A stretch of DNA of 64,000 nucleotides from Colwellia sp. 20A7 (GCF_009832865.1 NZ_CP047130.1:3968001-4032000); one strand, 5' to 3'; counted from the stretch's first letter, positions 1 through 9,773 are shown. Made by a program: numbers and translations. The notes: a model not told the origin generated them from the sequence alone.

Positions 1-230
1 CGCAGATAACCGCGATTATAAGTAGCAGGTAATTTAGGATTGAATATATCTTGCTCAATACACTCCACTAGTTTTACTTTGAAATTCAATCTATTAGCAA
101 TGTGCTCAACAGTAAGTGATGCTTTTTCTCTTGCTTCACTCAGAATTTGACCTGGGCCAATCATTTCCATGTCTTCACTAAGTTCATCAAGTTGCTTGTT
201 ATCGACAGCGTCTATTATTTTTTCACTCAT
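1..230 (-). CDS. rodZ: Cytoskeleton protein RodZ, N-terminal part (cut by window edge)
   Basis: About 76 N-terminal residues are visible, starting MSEKIIDAVDNKQ. The segment GPGQILSEAREKASLTVEHI followed by an LPATYNRGYL-type end is the helix-turn-helix of RodZ. RodZ is an inner-membrane protein that links MreB filaments to the cell-wall elongation machinery. The start ATG directly abuts the stop codon of the upstream pilW gene, so the two are almost certainly co-transcribed and translationally coupled. The membrane helix and periplasmic domain lie outside the window. Identification rests on the HTH sequence and on the well-known rlmN-pilW-rodZ order. Confidence 0.9.
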   Translation of the reverse strand, partial: MSEKIIDAVDNKQLDELSEDMEMIGPGQILSEAREKASLTVEHIANRLNFKVKLVECIEQDIFNPKLPATYNRGYL

Positions 231-1496
231 CTACTGATTTACCAACTTTGGGTCTTCTAAAAAGATTATATCTTTAATATAAAGTTTTTTATTAATGTTA
301 TTCCATCGACGCAACGATTCAACTTTTATATTATATTTCAACGAAATACCATACAAAGTATCACCTGCTTTGACTACATGGAAACCTGGCAACTTTTTAG
401 ACTGATCTTGCGTTCCAGTCTTTGGTTCTTCCTGAACTACATCAGAGCTTTCTATAGCTTTTTTTTCTTTTACTGTGCTTGGTTTAAGCGTAGATAAGTG
501 TACTCTATTAACTTCTTTTTCAGCAACAACTTGTTTTTGTGTTTTATCTACACTTTCAGGTGAAGTTTTTTTACTTTTTTTAGGTGATAACTTTACTATT
601 CGCTTCTTAGGTTTAGTCAGCGTATTCGTTGCTTTTAATAATTCATATCTTTTAGCCAGGCTATCTGCTTCTATCGAGGTAAGTTCATTAAGTAAATATT
701 GCTGAGCCTCCCATGACTGAGGGAACATTTTCACTAGCATGGTGCCATAGTTTTTTGCCGTACCACGCTCGCCAAGTTTATAATGCACTTTATAAGATAA
801 TGCTAAAAATTGAGAAGTAAAGCGACGAGTAACTCTTTCAAAGCGCTGATTAAATGATTTAGCTTGCTTATAGTCCCCCATCGCATATTGTAGTCGTATC
901 ATTTGGAATAATATCGATGAACTACTAGGGCTATGTAAAATAGCTTTATTTAAATACATTTCAGCTTTAATAAAATCATCATTCTTCAAAAAACAAGAGG
1001 ATAAATTCTCATAGCTTTTAGCCACTAAAAGATAGCTAGGTACCGCAATAGCTTTTAAAAATTGCTTTTCCGCCGCTTCAATCTTATCTTGCCGGCATAG
1101 ATAAACACCGTAATTATTTAGCGTATCCGCATCATCACTTTTTATTGATAACGCCTTTTCATACGATGATATTGTTAACTTATGTTCACCAACAGTTTCG
1201 TAATAATGTGCAAAAGCGGTATATACTTGCACCATATTAGGTGCAAAGTTTTTTGCTTTTTCTAAGTTTTGTTTAGCTTGGGGCATATTGCCCATCTTCA
1301 AATAACCTAATCCTAACGAGATACGTGTTGCCGCCATGTCATCCGTATTAGCTTGATTTTGAACAACAGGAGTATCATCATTTTCATAGTTCTGTGTTAC
1401 ACAACCTGATAAAAACGCAGGAAGTAGGGTCAGAATTGCGATAAAGGCTCTTTTGCTAATCAAATATTTATCCATAATAGTCTGAACTTGCTTCAT
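231..1496 (-). CDS. pilW: Type IV pilus assembly lipoprotein PilW/PilF with extra C-terminal LysM domain
   Basis: PilW/PilF is an outer-membrane lipoprotein needed for assembly of the PilQ secretin. The N-terminus has a hydrophobic signal ending in a lipobox (LSGC, Cys32). It is followed by TPR repeats at about residues 52-240 (for example ISLGLGYLKMGNMPQAKQNL). A Lys/Ser-rich linker spans roughly 290-370, and a LysM motif (FHVVKAGDTLYGISLKYNI) occupies about 374-417. PilF proteins are usually about 250 residues, so the linker and the peptidoglycan-binding LysM are additions. A second Met at residue 8 would give a tidier signal peptide, and no clear Shine-Dalgarno decides between the two starts. 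The gene lies 36 bp after rlmN and abuts rodZ, so it is mid-operon. Confidence 0.85.
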   Translation of the reverse strand: MKQVQTIMDKYLISKRAFIAILTLLPAFLSGCVTQNYENDDTPVVQNQANTDDMAATRISLGLGYLKMGNMPQAKQNLEKAKNFAPNMVQVYTAFAHYYETVGEHKLTISSYEKALSIKSDDADTLNNYGVYLCRQDKIEAAEKQFLKAIAVPSYLLVAKSYENLSSCFLKNDDFIKAEMYLNKAILHSPSSSSILFQMIRLQYAMGDYKQAKSFNQRFERVTRRFTSQFLALSYKVHYKLGERGTAKNYGTMLVKMFPQSWEAQQYLLNELTSIEADSLAKRYELLKATNTLTKPKKRIVKLSPKKSKKTSPESVDKTQKQVVAEKEVNRVHLSTLKPSTVKEKKAIESSDVVQEEPKTGTQDQSKKLPGFHVVKAGDTLYGISLKYNIKVESLRRWNNINKKLYIKDIIFLEDPKLVNQ

Positions 1497-1532
1497 TAGT
1501 TGCTATGTTAGTAAAGTTTGATAGTAACGCGT

Positions 1533-2705
1533 TCAAACAATCTTTACCGCAATTTCGTCAGCTTTAGCTTGTTTTTTTTCTATTTGTATACTTTGTTGCT
1601 CTTGTGTACGTTTGGTTCGGTCTAAAACATCGCCAGCTAACTGTCCACAAGCCGCATCAATATCTTCACCACGAGGTCTTCTCGTTATTACAGTTAAGCC
1701 GTAACTTTGTAACACTTTATCAAACCTATCAATACGCGAATTACTTGGGCGTTTATAAGGAGAGCCAGGGTAATGATTAAAAGGGATTAAGTTAATTTTG
1801 CTCGGTAGATCTTTTAATACATGCGCTAAAGCATGCGCTTGCTCAGTTGAATCATTAACATGATCTAGCATTACATACTCGATAGTGGCTTGCTTGTTAG
1901 CTTTTGAGCCATCAATATAACGAGCTGCAGCAGATATAAACTCTTCCAGTGGGTACTTTTTGTTAATTGGTACCAACTCATCACGTAAAGTATTGTCGGG
2001 TGCATGAATTGAAATAGCCAAAGCACAATCAATTTTTTCTTTAAGCATATCTAGCGCAGGTACAACACCAGAGGTACTTACAGTAACTCTACGTTTAGAC
2101 AGTCCATAACCTAAATCATTCAGCATAGTATCAAGCGCTGGAATAAGGTTTTTCATGTTAAGTAACGGCTCGCCCATTCCCATCATAACGATATTAGTAA
2201 TAGGACGCTTACCGGTAATACGTGTTGCGCCAATATCATTTGCTACACGCCACACTTGACCAATAATTTCAGCCATAGATAAATTACGATTGAAACCTTG
2301 TTGTGCTGTAGAACAAAAAGTACATTCAAGGGCACAGCCTACTTGTGATGATACACATAAAGTAGCGCGATCATTCTCAGGAATCCATACAGTTTCTATT
2401 TCTTGGCCGCCTTCTAACACAAGCGCGTACTTAATAGTGCCATCGCTAGAAACTTGCTTTTGAGAGATTTCAGGTGATTTTATTATGCAGTTTCGTTGTA
2501 ACTTTTCTCTCAACTTTTTATTTATATTTGTCATTTGTTCAAAATCAGAATAACCAAAATGGTAGATCCACTTCATTATTTGATCTGCTCGAAAAGGTTT
2601 TTCACCAATAGAGGCAAAATATTCACGTAGCCCTTTATGGTCCAAATTCAATAAATTTACTTTGGTATTTTCTTTGGCACTTACTTTCACGATAGGGTCG
2701 CTCAT
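1533..2705 (-). CDS. rlmN: Dual-specificity 23S rRNA/tRNA adenine-C2 methyltransferase RlmN
   Basis: RlmN is a radical-SAM enzyme that methylates C2 of A2503 in 23S rRNA and A37 in some tRNAs. The CX3CX2C iron-sulfur motif is visible at Cys124, Cys128 and Cys131 ([10 protein letters not shown]). The [13 protein letters not shown]-binding segment is present, and the C-terminal [11 protein letters not shown] holds the second catalytic cysteine. I chose the ATG that gives MSDPIVKV, because the upstream extension (MRVCC) uses a non-ATG codon and is not typical of the family. The length of 390 residues is normal. The C-terminal tail is Lys/Gln-rich. The gene heads the rlmN-pilW-rodZ operon. Confidence 0.95.
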   Translation of the reverse strand: MSDPIVKVSAKENTKVNLLNLDHKGLREYFASIGEKPFRADQIMKWIYHFGYSDFEQMTNINKKLREKLQRNCIIKSPEISQKQVSSDGTIKYALVLEGGQEIETVWIPENDRATLCVSSQVGCALECTFCSTAQQGFNRNLSMAEIIGQVWRVANDIGATRITGKRPITNIVMMGMGEPLLNMKNLIPALDTMLNDLGYGLSKRRVTVSTSGVVPALDMLKEKIDCALAISIHAPDNTLRDELVPINKKYPLEEFISAAARYIDGSKANKQATIEYVMLDHVNDSTEQAHALAHVLKDLPSKINLIPFNHYPGSPYKRPSNSRIDRFDKVLQSYGLTVITRRPRGEDIDAACGQLAGDVLDRTKRTQEQQSIQIEKKQAKADEIAVKIV

Positions 2706-2814
2706 ACAACAAACTCTCACAATTTATACTAAAAACAGAAAAAAGATAAAACAAGGTTACGAATTGTACGCTTTTCACGCGAAACCCGCAATTTTACCGT
2801 AAAGATAAAACACA

Positions 2815-2848
2815 AAAGGATTTTACTGATTGCTCAGTAAAATCCTTT
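2815..2848 (-). terminator. Hairpin terminator downstream of ndk
   Basis: A perfect 15-bp inverted repeat (arm AAAGGATTTTACTGA, loop TTGC) lies between ndk and rlmN. Read on the minus strand it is followed by TTTTGTGTTTT, as expected for factor-independent termination of ndk. It separates ndk from the rlmN operon. Confidence 0.75.
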
Positions 2849-2970
2849 ATAATTTAATTCATTATTTAATCAAGAAAACAAACTGAATGCTAGAAGGCTT
2901 CACAGAGCGTACGTTAATACGAAAATAAAGCCGACGACAAGAACATCCGTTTTCTATGGTTAAAAATGAA

Positions 2971-3402
2971 TTAACGAGTACGTGGACAAATCTCTTCTTC
3001 TGTGAAGAAGTAAGCAATTTCACGTGCAGCAGATTCTAATGCATCACTACCATGAGCAGCATTTTCATCAATGCTATCAGCAAGATCAGCACGGATAGTA
3101 CCAGCTAAAGCTTCAGCTGGGTTAGTAGCACCCATGATTTCACGGTTTTTAAGAACAGCGTTTTCGCCTTCTAAAACTTGAACCATTACTGGACCAGAAG
3201 TCATAAATTCAACTAAAGCACCAAAGAAAGGACGCTCGCTATGTTCTGCGTAGAAGCCTTCAGCTTTTTCTTGGCTTAAATGTAACATTTTTGATGCAAC
3301 AATTTTTAAACCAGCAGTTTCAAAACGGTTGTAGATTTGACCAATATAGTTTTTAGCAACTGCGTCTGGTTTTACGATAGAAAAAGTACGTTCGATAGCC
3401 AT
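2971..3402 (-). CDS. ndk: Nucleoside diphosphate kinase
   Basis: Ndk transfers the gamma phosphate from ATP to NDPs through a phosphohistidine and so balances the NTP/dNTP pools. At 143 residues it has the normal family length. It opens with [12 protein letters not shown] and contains the active-site segment [12 protein letters not shown], with His117 as the phosphorylated residue. It is a single gene with its own terminator. A TATAAT-like -10 (minus strand, about 3487-3492) upstream suggests its own promoter. Adjacency to rlmN and pilW is conserved in gammaproteobacteria. Confidence 0.96.
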   Translation of the reverse strand: MAIERTFSIVKPDAVAKNYIGQIYNRFETAGLKIVASKMLHLSQEKAEGFYAEHSERPFFGALVEFMTSGPVMVQVLEGENAVLKNREIMGATNPAEALAGTIRADLADSIDENAAHGSDALESAAREIAYFFTEEEICPRTR

Positions 3403-3837
3403 GATAAGCCCTTTTAATAGATTTAAATTTTAGTGTAAATGGGTAGAGACCAGAACAATAGACTGACACCTACAAATTTTGGCGCGATTATAAACCAAGT
3501 CGCACTAAATTCCTATATTAACTCGTTAATAATTATTTAAATCTAGTGAAAGGGAAAATATTTTCTGGTCCTTTAGTCGTAATGAATAAATATAGAAAAT
3601 ACACCATCTTTTGCTTTTGGACATAAAAAGTAAAAAGCTCAGTTAACACTAACATAAGCTGCATCCCAAGCTAGTTAAAGCTTGTCAACATTCACTATTG
3701 GTAAAAACACAAAAAACCAACTCGTCCACCTGTGAAAATATCATTTTAGCTTGTTACATTTGGTCACATTGTCGAAAAAATTCAGCAATAGTTTCATAGT
3801 TCACTGCGCATCAAAATAAAAAACAATAATAGGAATA
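3403..3837. other. Divergent intergenic region between ndk and the permease gene
   Basis: This 435-bp AT-rich stretch holds no convincing open frame on either strand. It must contain the ndk promoter (minus strand) and the promoter of the permease/acyl-CoA ligase pair (plus strand). I see no strong inverted repeat or recognised operator. Confidence 0.6.
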
Positions 3838-3840
3838 TTG

Positions 3841-5253
3841 ATGCAACTGATTAAACGAGTTCACGGGGAAGAACAACCATATTGGCCAGCAGGACCATTT
3901 AAAATTAGATTACCTTTTGTGCATTACCGCTGGGAATTACCAGAAATGATACAAGGTTTTTTTATGTTCGTCGTTGGCTTGGCTATGATCCCTTTACTGG
4001 AAAGCTATTTAGGTATGCCATATGAAGCCGCTTTAGCTTTTACTTTTATTGCGGGTGTCGGCTATATTTTACCAGGCTTGCTTGGCGTACCACTCGTTCC
4101 TGGTTGGATAACGCCAGCCATTCCAGTGGTATTACTATATTTAAAAGGTTTTGAACCAGGCCCAGAGGCAATAAGAGCATTATTTGCGCTTCAAATTGAA
4201 GTCACTCTTATCTTTCTTATTTTAGGCGTTACTCGCCTAGGCTCCAAATTAGTTAGCGTTATTCCAAACTCTCTAAAGTGTGGCGTAATTATTGGTGCAG
4301 GTATGGCAGCTATGATGGGTGAATTAAAGATAGGTGGTCGTATTGATACAACCCCAATTTCATTAATTGTGGGCTCTATAATTTCAGCTTATATACTCTT
4401 CTCGTTATCTTTTAAAAATGTTATCAATGAAAATGCACTTGCTCGCAGAATTGCCAATTTCGGCATGGTACCTGGAATGATCATTGCCATGATAGTTGGC
4501 TGGCTTGTGGGTGAATATCCGTTACCTGAAATAGAATGGGGGATTACTAATCCTGACTTTACGTTGATGTGGCAGTACCTACCCTTTACGATTGGTTACC
4601 CAGAATGGGAAATATTTTTACTTGCTATCCCCACTGCAATAATTGCCTACGTTATCGCTTTTGGTGACATTCTTGTTGGCTTTACTTTAGTAAAACGTGT
4701 TGATCATCTTCGTGATGATGAAAAAATTGAAGAGAATGTTGACCGTGTTCACTTGGTTACAGCTATTCGAAATGCTTTACATGCGTTTTTTGCACCATGG
4801 CCTGGTTTGGCTGGACCAGTATGGACAGCCGCTCATGCAACAGTAGCAGAACGTTATGCCATGGGACGTAAATCGATGGAGTCAATTTACAGTGGTGGCG
4901 GTACTTTTTGGATAAGTGGTTTATTAGCGCTTTTGGCCTTGCCTTTAGTGACATTATTTAAACCTGTTTTACCGATAGCACTCTCTTTAACATTAGTACT
5001 TACAGCCTATATTTGTATCATGGTTGGCATGGAGCAACTGAAAAACTCAACGGAACGAGGTGTTGCCGGTATTGTCGCCGTTACGTTAGCCATGCCAGAT
5101 CCTAAATCTACCATGTATGCTGTGTGTATTGGCATAATACTGTACTTCCTTATTGAGCGCCCTAAGCTTATGGGGAAACATAACAGCAAAGATAATATTA
5201 TTTTTTCCGATGAAACTCAGCAAGAAGTAAATAAACCGAATAGTAATACTTAG
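3841..5253 (+). CDS. Multi-pass inner-membrane permease, substrate unknown
   Basis: This is a very hydrophobic 470-residue protein with about 11-13 predicted membrane segments, for example MIQGFFMFVVGLAMIPLL and LALPLVTLFKPVLPIALSL. It loosely resembles the xanthine/uracil/sulfate-type permeases (YILPGLLGVPLVPGWITPAI; VIPNSLKCGVIIGAGMAAMM). I cannot name a substrate. The ATG at 3841 is preferred over the TTG just before it because AGGAAT sits at a suitable distance. It is followed after only 18 bp by an acyl-CoA ligase, so the pair probably forms an operon for uptake and CoA activation of an organic acid. That role is inference from context. Confidence 0.75.
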   Translation: MQLIKRVHGEEQPYWPAGPFKIRLPFVHYRWELPEMIQGFFMFVVGLAMIPLLESYLGMPYEAALAFTFIAGVGYILPGLLGVPLVPGWITPAIPVVLLYLKGFEPGPEAIRALFALQIEVTLIFLILGVTRLGSKLVSVIPNSLKCGVIIGAGMAAMMGELKIGGRIDTTPISLIVGSIISAYILFSLSFKNVINENALARRIANFGMVPGMIIAMIVGWLVGEYPLPEIEWGITNPDFTLMWQYLPFTIGYPEWEIFLLAIPTAIIAYVIAFGDILVGFTLVKRVDHLRDDEKIEENVDRVHLVTAIRNALHAFFAPWPGLAGPVWTAAHATVAERYAMGRKSMESIYSGGGTFWISGLLALLALPLVTLFKPVLPIALSLTLVLTAYICIMVGMEQLKNSTERGVAGIVAVTLAMPDPKSTMYAVCIGIILYFLIERPKLMGKHNSKDNIIFSDETQQEVNKPNSNT

Positions 5254-5271
5254 CAAGAGGGGAACATACCA

Positions 5272-6897
5272 ATGACTACAACAAACATTTTTGAACAATA
5301 TTTAGAGCCTAGCGAAGCTAATTATACGGCATTGAGTCCCGTTGCGTTTTTAGAAAGAGCAGCCTTTGTTTACCCAAATAAAACAGCAACCGTTAATGCT
5401 GACATTCGACATTCATGGTTAGAGGTTTTTCAACGATGCACACGCTTTGCCAGTGCGCTGTCAAAACGTGGTATTGGTCGGGGCGATACTGTATCGGTTA
5501 TAGCACCAAACATTAGCGAACACTTTGAAGTACATTTTGGTGTTCCTATGTCTGGCGCAGTTCTTAATTCAATCAATACACGTCTCGACGCTGAAGCGAT
5601 TGCTTTTATACTCGTACATGCCGAAACAAAGGTATTAATTACCGATAAAGAATTTAGCCCTTTAGTAAAAAAAGCACTACGTATGATCCCACATAAGCCG
5701 CTAGTGATTGATATTGATGATCCTAATTTTAATGAAGGCCAATTGATTGGTCAGTTAACCTATGATCAACTACTTGAAGAAGGTGATAGTACCTTTGAAG
5801 CAATAAGACCTAACAATGAATGGGATGCTATTTCATTAAATTATACTTCAGGCACAACCGGTGACCCCAAAGGCGTGGTTTACCACTATCGTGGCGCCTA
5901 CCTTAACGCGGTAAGTAATGTTATTTCATGGAATATGGGCGAGCATCCAGTGTACCTCTGGACACTACCTATGTTTCATTGTAATGGTTGGTGTTTTCCT
6001 TGGTCAATTGCAGCGACCGCTGGCACGAGTATCAGTTTACGACATGTACGAGCAGAGCCTATATTTGAGTTGATTAAAACCGAAAAAGTGGGTTACTTCT
6101 GTGGCGCTCCTATTGTTTTAAATATGCTAAATGGCGCAGATGATTCATTAAAATCTGATATTAACCATACAGTGAAAGTAATGACTGCTGGTGCGCCACC
6201 ACCAGCTTCAGTAATTGAAGGAATGGAAGCTTCAGGCTTTAAAGTCACGCATACCTATGGGTTAACTGAGACATACGGCCCTTCTGTTGTTTGTGCTTGG
6301 CATGACGAATGGAATGATGAAAGCACTGAGCAACAAGCTAAGTTGAAATCTCGCCAAGGAGTTCGTTCGCCTATGCTTGATCAATTGATGGTAGCAGACC
6401 CTGAAACTTTAGCGCCAATGCCAAAAGATGGTAAATCTGTTGGGGAAATATTTATGCGCGGTAATTTAGTGATGAAAGGATACTTAAAAAACCCCTCAAC
6501 AACTCAATCAGCCTTCAAAGGCGGTTGGCTTCACTCAGGCGATATAGCGGTTTGGCACAGCGATGGGTATATTGAAATAAAAGATCGCTCAAAAGATGTC
6601 ATTATTTCAGGTGGTGAAAACATTTCAAGCGTTGAAGTAGAAGATATTTTATATCGTCACCCTAAAGTGCAAGAAGTTGCCGTGGTAGCCAAAAAAGATG
6701 ATAAGTGGGGCGAAACGCCATGCGCATTCATTACACCAATACCGAATATAGACATAACAGAGCAAGAAATAGTAACTTTTTGTCGTGATAATATGGCACA
6801 CTTCAAAACACCAAAAACCATTGTCTTTGGCGAATTACCGAAAACATCAACAGGTAAAGTACAAAAATTTATTTTACGTGAGCAAGCGAATAAGTAA
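5272..6897 (+). CDS. Acyl-CoA synthetase (AMP-forming), DmdB/medium-chain fatty acid CoA ligase-like
   Basis: A 541-residue ANL-superfamily adenylate-forming enzyme that converts a carboxylic acid, ATP and CoA to acyl-CoA. The ATP-binding loop YTSGTTGDPKG is at residues 191-201. Other core motifs are HTYGLTETYGP, GWLHSGDIAVWHSDGYIEIKDRSKD and the C-terminal PKTSTGKVQK with the catalytic lysine. Overall it resembles the family that includes 3-methylmercaptopropionyl-CoA ligase (DmdB) and medium-chain acyl-CoA ligases. Without alignment I cannot separate these, so DMSP-sulfur metabolism is only a possibility. GAGGGG upstream is a good ribosome-binding site. The gene is co-transcribed with the permease and ends at a strong terminator. 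Confidence 0.88.
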   Translation: MTTTNIFEQYLEPSEANYTALSPVAFLERAAFVYPNKTATVNADIRHSWLEVFQRCTRFASALSKRGIGRGDTVSVIAPNISEHFEVHFGVPMSGAVLNSINTRLDAEAIAFILVHAETKVLITDKEFSPLVKKALRMIPHKPLVIDIDDPNFNEGQLIGQLTYDQLLEEGDSTFEAIRPNNEWDAISLNYTSGTTGDPKGVVYHYRGAYLNAVSNVISWNMGEHPVYLWTLPMFHCNGWCFPWSIAATAGTSISLRHVRAEPIFELIKTEKVGYFCGAPIVLNMLNGADDSLKSDINHTVKVMTAGAPPPASVIEGMEASGFKVTHTYGLTETYGPSVVCAWHDEWNDESTEQQAKLKSRQGVRSPMLDQLMVADPETLAPMPKDGKSVGEIFMRGNLVMKGYLKNPSTTQSAFKGGWLHSGDIAVWHSDGYIEIKDRSKDVIISGGENISSVEVEDILYRHPKVQEVAVVAKKDDKWGETPCAFITPIPNIDITEQEIVTFCRDNMAHFKTPKTIVFGELPKTSTGKVQKFILREQANK

Positions 6898-6952
6898 TAT
6901 GAAAGTTTCGATCAAATAGTAGCTACCCAACCGTCCTTCCGCTACTATTTTT

Positions 6953-6980
6953 GGGCTGGCTTCTCGCCAGCCCTTTTTTT
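6953..6980 (+). terminator. Rho-independent terminator of the permease/acyl-CoA ligase operon
   Basis: An 8-bp GC-rich stem (GGGCTGGC / GCCAGCCC, loop TTCTC) is followed by seven T residues, 55 bp after the ligase stop codon. Confidence 0.93.
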
Positions 6981-7038
6981 ATACTATTTTTTAGCTTCCA
7001 TTTTCCGATTAAATAAACTCGGTAAACACAGGTGATTA

Positions 7039-9048
7039 ATGTTCCTCCAGCAAAAATTATTCCGTACTTTTTTCTCTGCCATCACAGCTACGCTACTGCT
7101 ATTGTTTATTGGCATTTACTGGTATTCAGTACCTCTAATTAATAAAGAGGTCTATCAAATTGAAAAAAATGCGAGTCGTTTGGTATTAAATAATATTTTT
7201 GAATTAGCTAGCAATATGCAACTAGATTTAAAACCACCCAAAGAAGAAGTGGTAAACAGGCTGCAACAAATAATAAAAAAAAGTGTGATCGCAAAAACAG
7301 GTTATCTTTTCATTTTTGATGAACAAGGCAATATGCTATACCACCCTAACCCCAACATTAATGGTACTAACGCCGTAAAACTTAAAAATACCCATAATGG
7401 TAAATATATTTTACAAGAGCTTATATCCGTTGCGGATACAGGAAAAGAACTTGAATATAAATGGGATAAACCTACCGACGCAAATAATTACAGCCATAAC
7501 AAAATATCGTTAGTAAGACACTTACCTGAGTTAGGTTGGTATATTTGCTCTTCTGTTTATATCGATGAATTACAAAGTAGTGGCAAACTTCTTAGCCAAC
7601 GCATTTTAACTATGGGTTTTATTACCTTTATGTGTGCTATTTTTTTAGCGCTACTTTTTTCTTCCTGGATAACGAAACCAATTAATGCACTGGCATTAAT
7701 TGCCAGAAAAGTAAGCCAAGGTGACTTAAACGTCACCAGCGGTATATCACGTAAAGATGAATTAGGCATTTTAGGTAAAGCATTTGACGATATGGTGCTA
7801 CAAATGCGCGAAAATATAGAGATGTTAGACTTAAAAGTAGCGTCTCGCACACAGACTTTATCTACTACCAACGCACAACTACAGCAAGCCATGAGTGAAA
7901 GCCAACAAGCACAAAAACAACTCGCTCAAGTTCAACATATCAATGCTATTGGGCAACTTGCGGGAGGCTTAGCTCACGATTTTAATAATATACTTACCAT
8001 CATTTTAGGTAACCTACATGCTGCTAAGCAAGATAATGAGCATAATGAAGCGTTATTATTACATTTACTGCCCGCAATAAAAGCATCACGTAAAGGCAGC
8101 GACATTACTAACCGTTTACTAGCCTTTTCAAGACGACAATATTTACGCCCTTGTCCGGTGAATATTACCGTACTGATTGATGAAACAATCGCGCTTTTAA
8201 AAGGTTCATTACCCAGTAAAGTAACGGTTAAAACAGACTATAGAGATAACAACCTTTATGTTTATGTCGATGAGAATCAATTAGAGAACTGCTTAATTAA
8301 TTTAGTCTTAAATGCGAAAGATGCGATGCCAAACGGAGGAAACATCACAATAACAGTCAATAAAAAAACGGTAGAAGAGCCTTTACAATTTGATGAAGAA
8401 GTTATCTTCGCTGACTACATTGAAATCACGATTATTGACAATGGTTCTGGTTTTTCTGAACAAGCAATAAGTAAAGCATTCGAACCTTTTTTTACCTCTA
8501 AAGAAACTCATCAAGGTTCAGGTCTTGGCTTAAGTACTGCATTTGGTTTTATCAAGCAATCAAAAGGCTACATTCGCATTGCGAATCAAGAAAACGGTGG
8601 TGCGAAAATATCACTATTATTGCCCTTACTTATTTATAAAGAAGAAAATCTGTCGAAATCATCCCTTCATAACGAGAATAAAACCACAATCACAACTGAC
8701 TTTTCAAATAAACTTATTTTATTAGTCGAAGACGATAATGATGTTCGTGCTATAGTTAGAAAGCAGTTAATAGCATTTGGCCTAAACGTTATCGAGGCAA
8801 ATGATAGTGATGAAGCAGAACAACTTATTGATACTATTGATGACTTATACGGCATGGTTTCAGATATCAGCATGCCGGGCAATAAAGATGGATTTGAACT
8901 GGCTACACTGTTAAAAAGTCGATCGCCTGACTGTAAAATTGTTCTCATGAGTGGCTACTTTCATCCTCCGAATGAGCCCAGTGAAGACATGCCAATTTTG
9001 TTAAAAAAGCCCTTTGTGGCGAATAAACTATTTCAAGCATTACAATAA
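7039..9048 (+). CDS. Hybrid sensor histidine kinase with periplasmic Cache domain
   Basis: A 669-residue membrane kinase. In order it has a TM helix (about 9-31); a periplasmic single-Cache sensor (about 35-185, with KTGYLFIFDEQGNMLYHPNP typical of the fold); a second TM (about 188-210); HAMP (about 211-263); a coiled coil (to about 300); a HisKA-type dimerisation helix with phospho-His313 (GGLAHDFNNILT); an HATPase domain (N425, DNG 467-469, GSGLGL 493-498); and a C-terminal receiver with acidic residues near 565 and phospho-acceptor Asp609 (VSDISMPG). The Cache type suggests sensing of a small extracellular organic ligand; the ligand is unknown. The response regulator follows immediately. 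Hybrid kinases usually need an HPt protein, and none is seen here. Confidence 0.9.
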   Translation: MFLQQKLFRTFFSAITATLLLLFIGIYWYSVPLINKEVYQIEKNASRLVLNNIFELASNMQLDLKPPKEEVVNRLQQIIKKSVIAKTGYLFIFDEQGNMLYHPNPNINGTNAVKLKNTHNGKYILQELISVADTGKELEYKWDKPTDANNYSHNKISLVRHLPELGWYICSSVYIDELQSSGKLLSQRILTMGFITFMCAIFLALLFSSWITKPINALALIARKVSQGDLNVTSGISRKDELGILGKAFDDMVLQMRENIEMLDLKVASRTQTLSTTNAQLQQAMSESQQAQKQLAQVQHINAIGQLAGGLAHDFNNILTIILGNLHAAKQDNEHNEALLLHLLPAIKASRKGSDITNRLLAFSRRQYLRPCPVNITVLIDETIALLKGSLPSKVTVKTDYRDNNLYVYVDENQLENCLINLVLNAKDAMPNGGNITITVNKKTVEEPLQFDEEVIFADYIEITIIDNGSGFSEQAISKAFEPFFTSKETHQGSGLGLSTAFGFIKQSKGYIRIANQENGGAKISLLLPLLIYKEENLSKSSLHNENKTTITTDFSNKLILLVEDDNDVRAIVRKQLIAFGLNVIEANDSDEAEQLIDTIDDLYGMVSDISMPGNKDGFELATLLKSRSPDCKIVLMSGYFHPPNEPSEDMPILLKKPFVANKLFQALQ

Positions 9049-9071
9049 AAAACATCGAGGTGACGACACTT

Positions 9072-9773
9072 GTGAACACTAAACCTTTAATTTACGTTAT
9101 CGATGATGAACCTGAGATATGCAGCTTAGTTTGCCAAGAGCTTGAACGTTATAACTTTAGAGCTCAGGCCTTTTATACTGGAAAAGAAGCTTTATTAGCA
9201 ATAAAAAAACAATTACCTTCACTTTGTATTATCGATCTAGGTTTACCCGATATGGATGGCTTGTCATTAGTGAAAAAGCTTTTCGACGATAAAAAAATTG
9301 GCGTTATAATTTTATCGGGACGAAATAGCTTACCTGATAAAGTATTAGGTTTAGAGCTAGGTGCTGATGATTATATTGGTAAACCTTTTGATCCACGAGA
9401 GCTAGTAGCACGAGTAAAAAGCATTATTCGTCGACTTGTTGTTAGTGAATTACCTGACACAACATTGCAAACCGCCAGCTTTGGTGATTGGACCTTTGAA
9501 CAATCGACACTTACTTTGTATAACGATCAAGGTGAGAGTTTTATGCTAAGCGCGGCTGAAGCTGAAATATTTATGATATTACTTAAAGCACCTCGACAGA
9601 TATTGTCACGAGAGCGTTTACTTAGCCTTGATGCAACGTCCTTTGATCGCAGTATAGACGTTAGAATGTCGAGATTAAGAAAGAAAATAGAACAAGATCA
9701 TAAAAACCCAAAAATAATAAAAACAGTTTACGGTGCGGGTTATATTTTTACCTTAGAGGTTACTTGGCAGTAA
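9072..9773 (+). CDS. OmpR-family response regulator
   Basis: A receiver domain (IYVIDDEPEIC; phospho-Asp in IIDLGLPDMDG, about residue 55; conserved Lys in IGKPFDP) is followed by a winged-helix Trans_reg_C domain ending KTVYGAGYIF. I place the start at GTG 9072 (MNTKPLIYV) because GAGG at 9057-9060 has correct spacing to it, whereas an earlier in-frame GTG at 9060 overlaps that ribosome-binding site. The gene lies just after the hybrid kinase and is presumably its cognate DNA-binding output. Targets are unknown; the neighbouring permease/ligase operon and malic enzyme are candidates by position only. Confidence 0.9.
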   Translation: MNTKPLIYVIDDEPEICSLVCQELERYNFRAQAFYTGKEALLAIKKQLPSLCIIDLGLPDMDGLSLVKKLFDDKKIGVIILSGRNSLPDKVLGLELGADDYIGKPFDPRELVARVKSIIRRLVVSELPDTTLQTASFGDWTFEQSTLTLYNDQGESFMLSAAEAEIFMILLKAPRQILSRERLLSLDATSFDRSIDVRMSRLRKKIEQDHKNPKIIKTVYGAGYIFTLEVTWQ

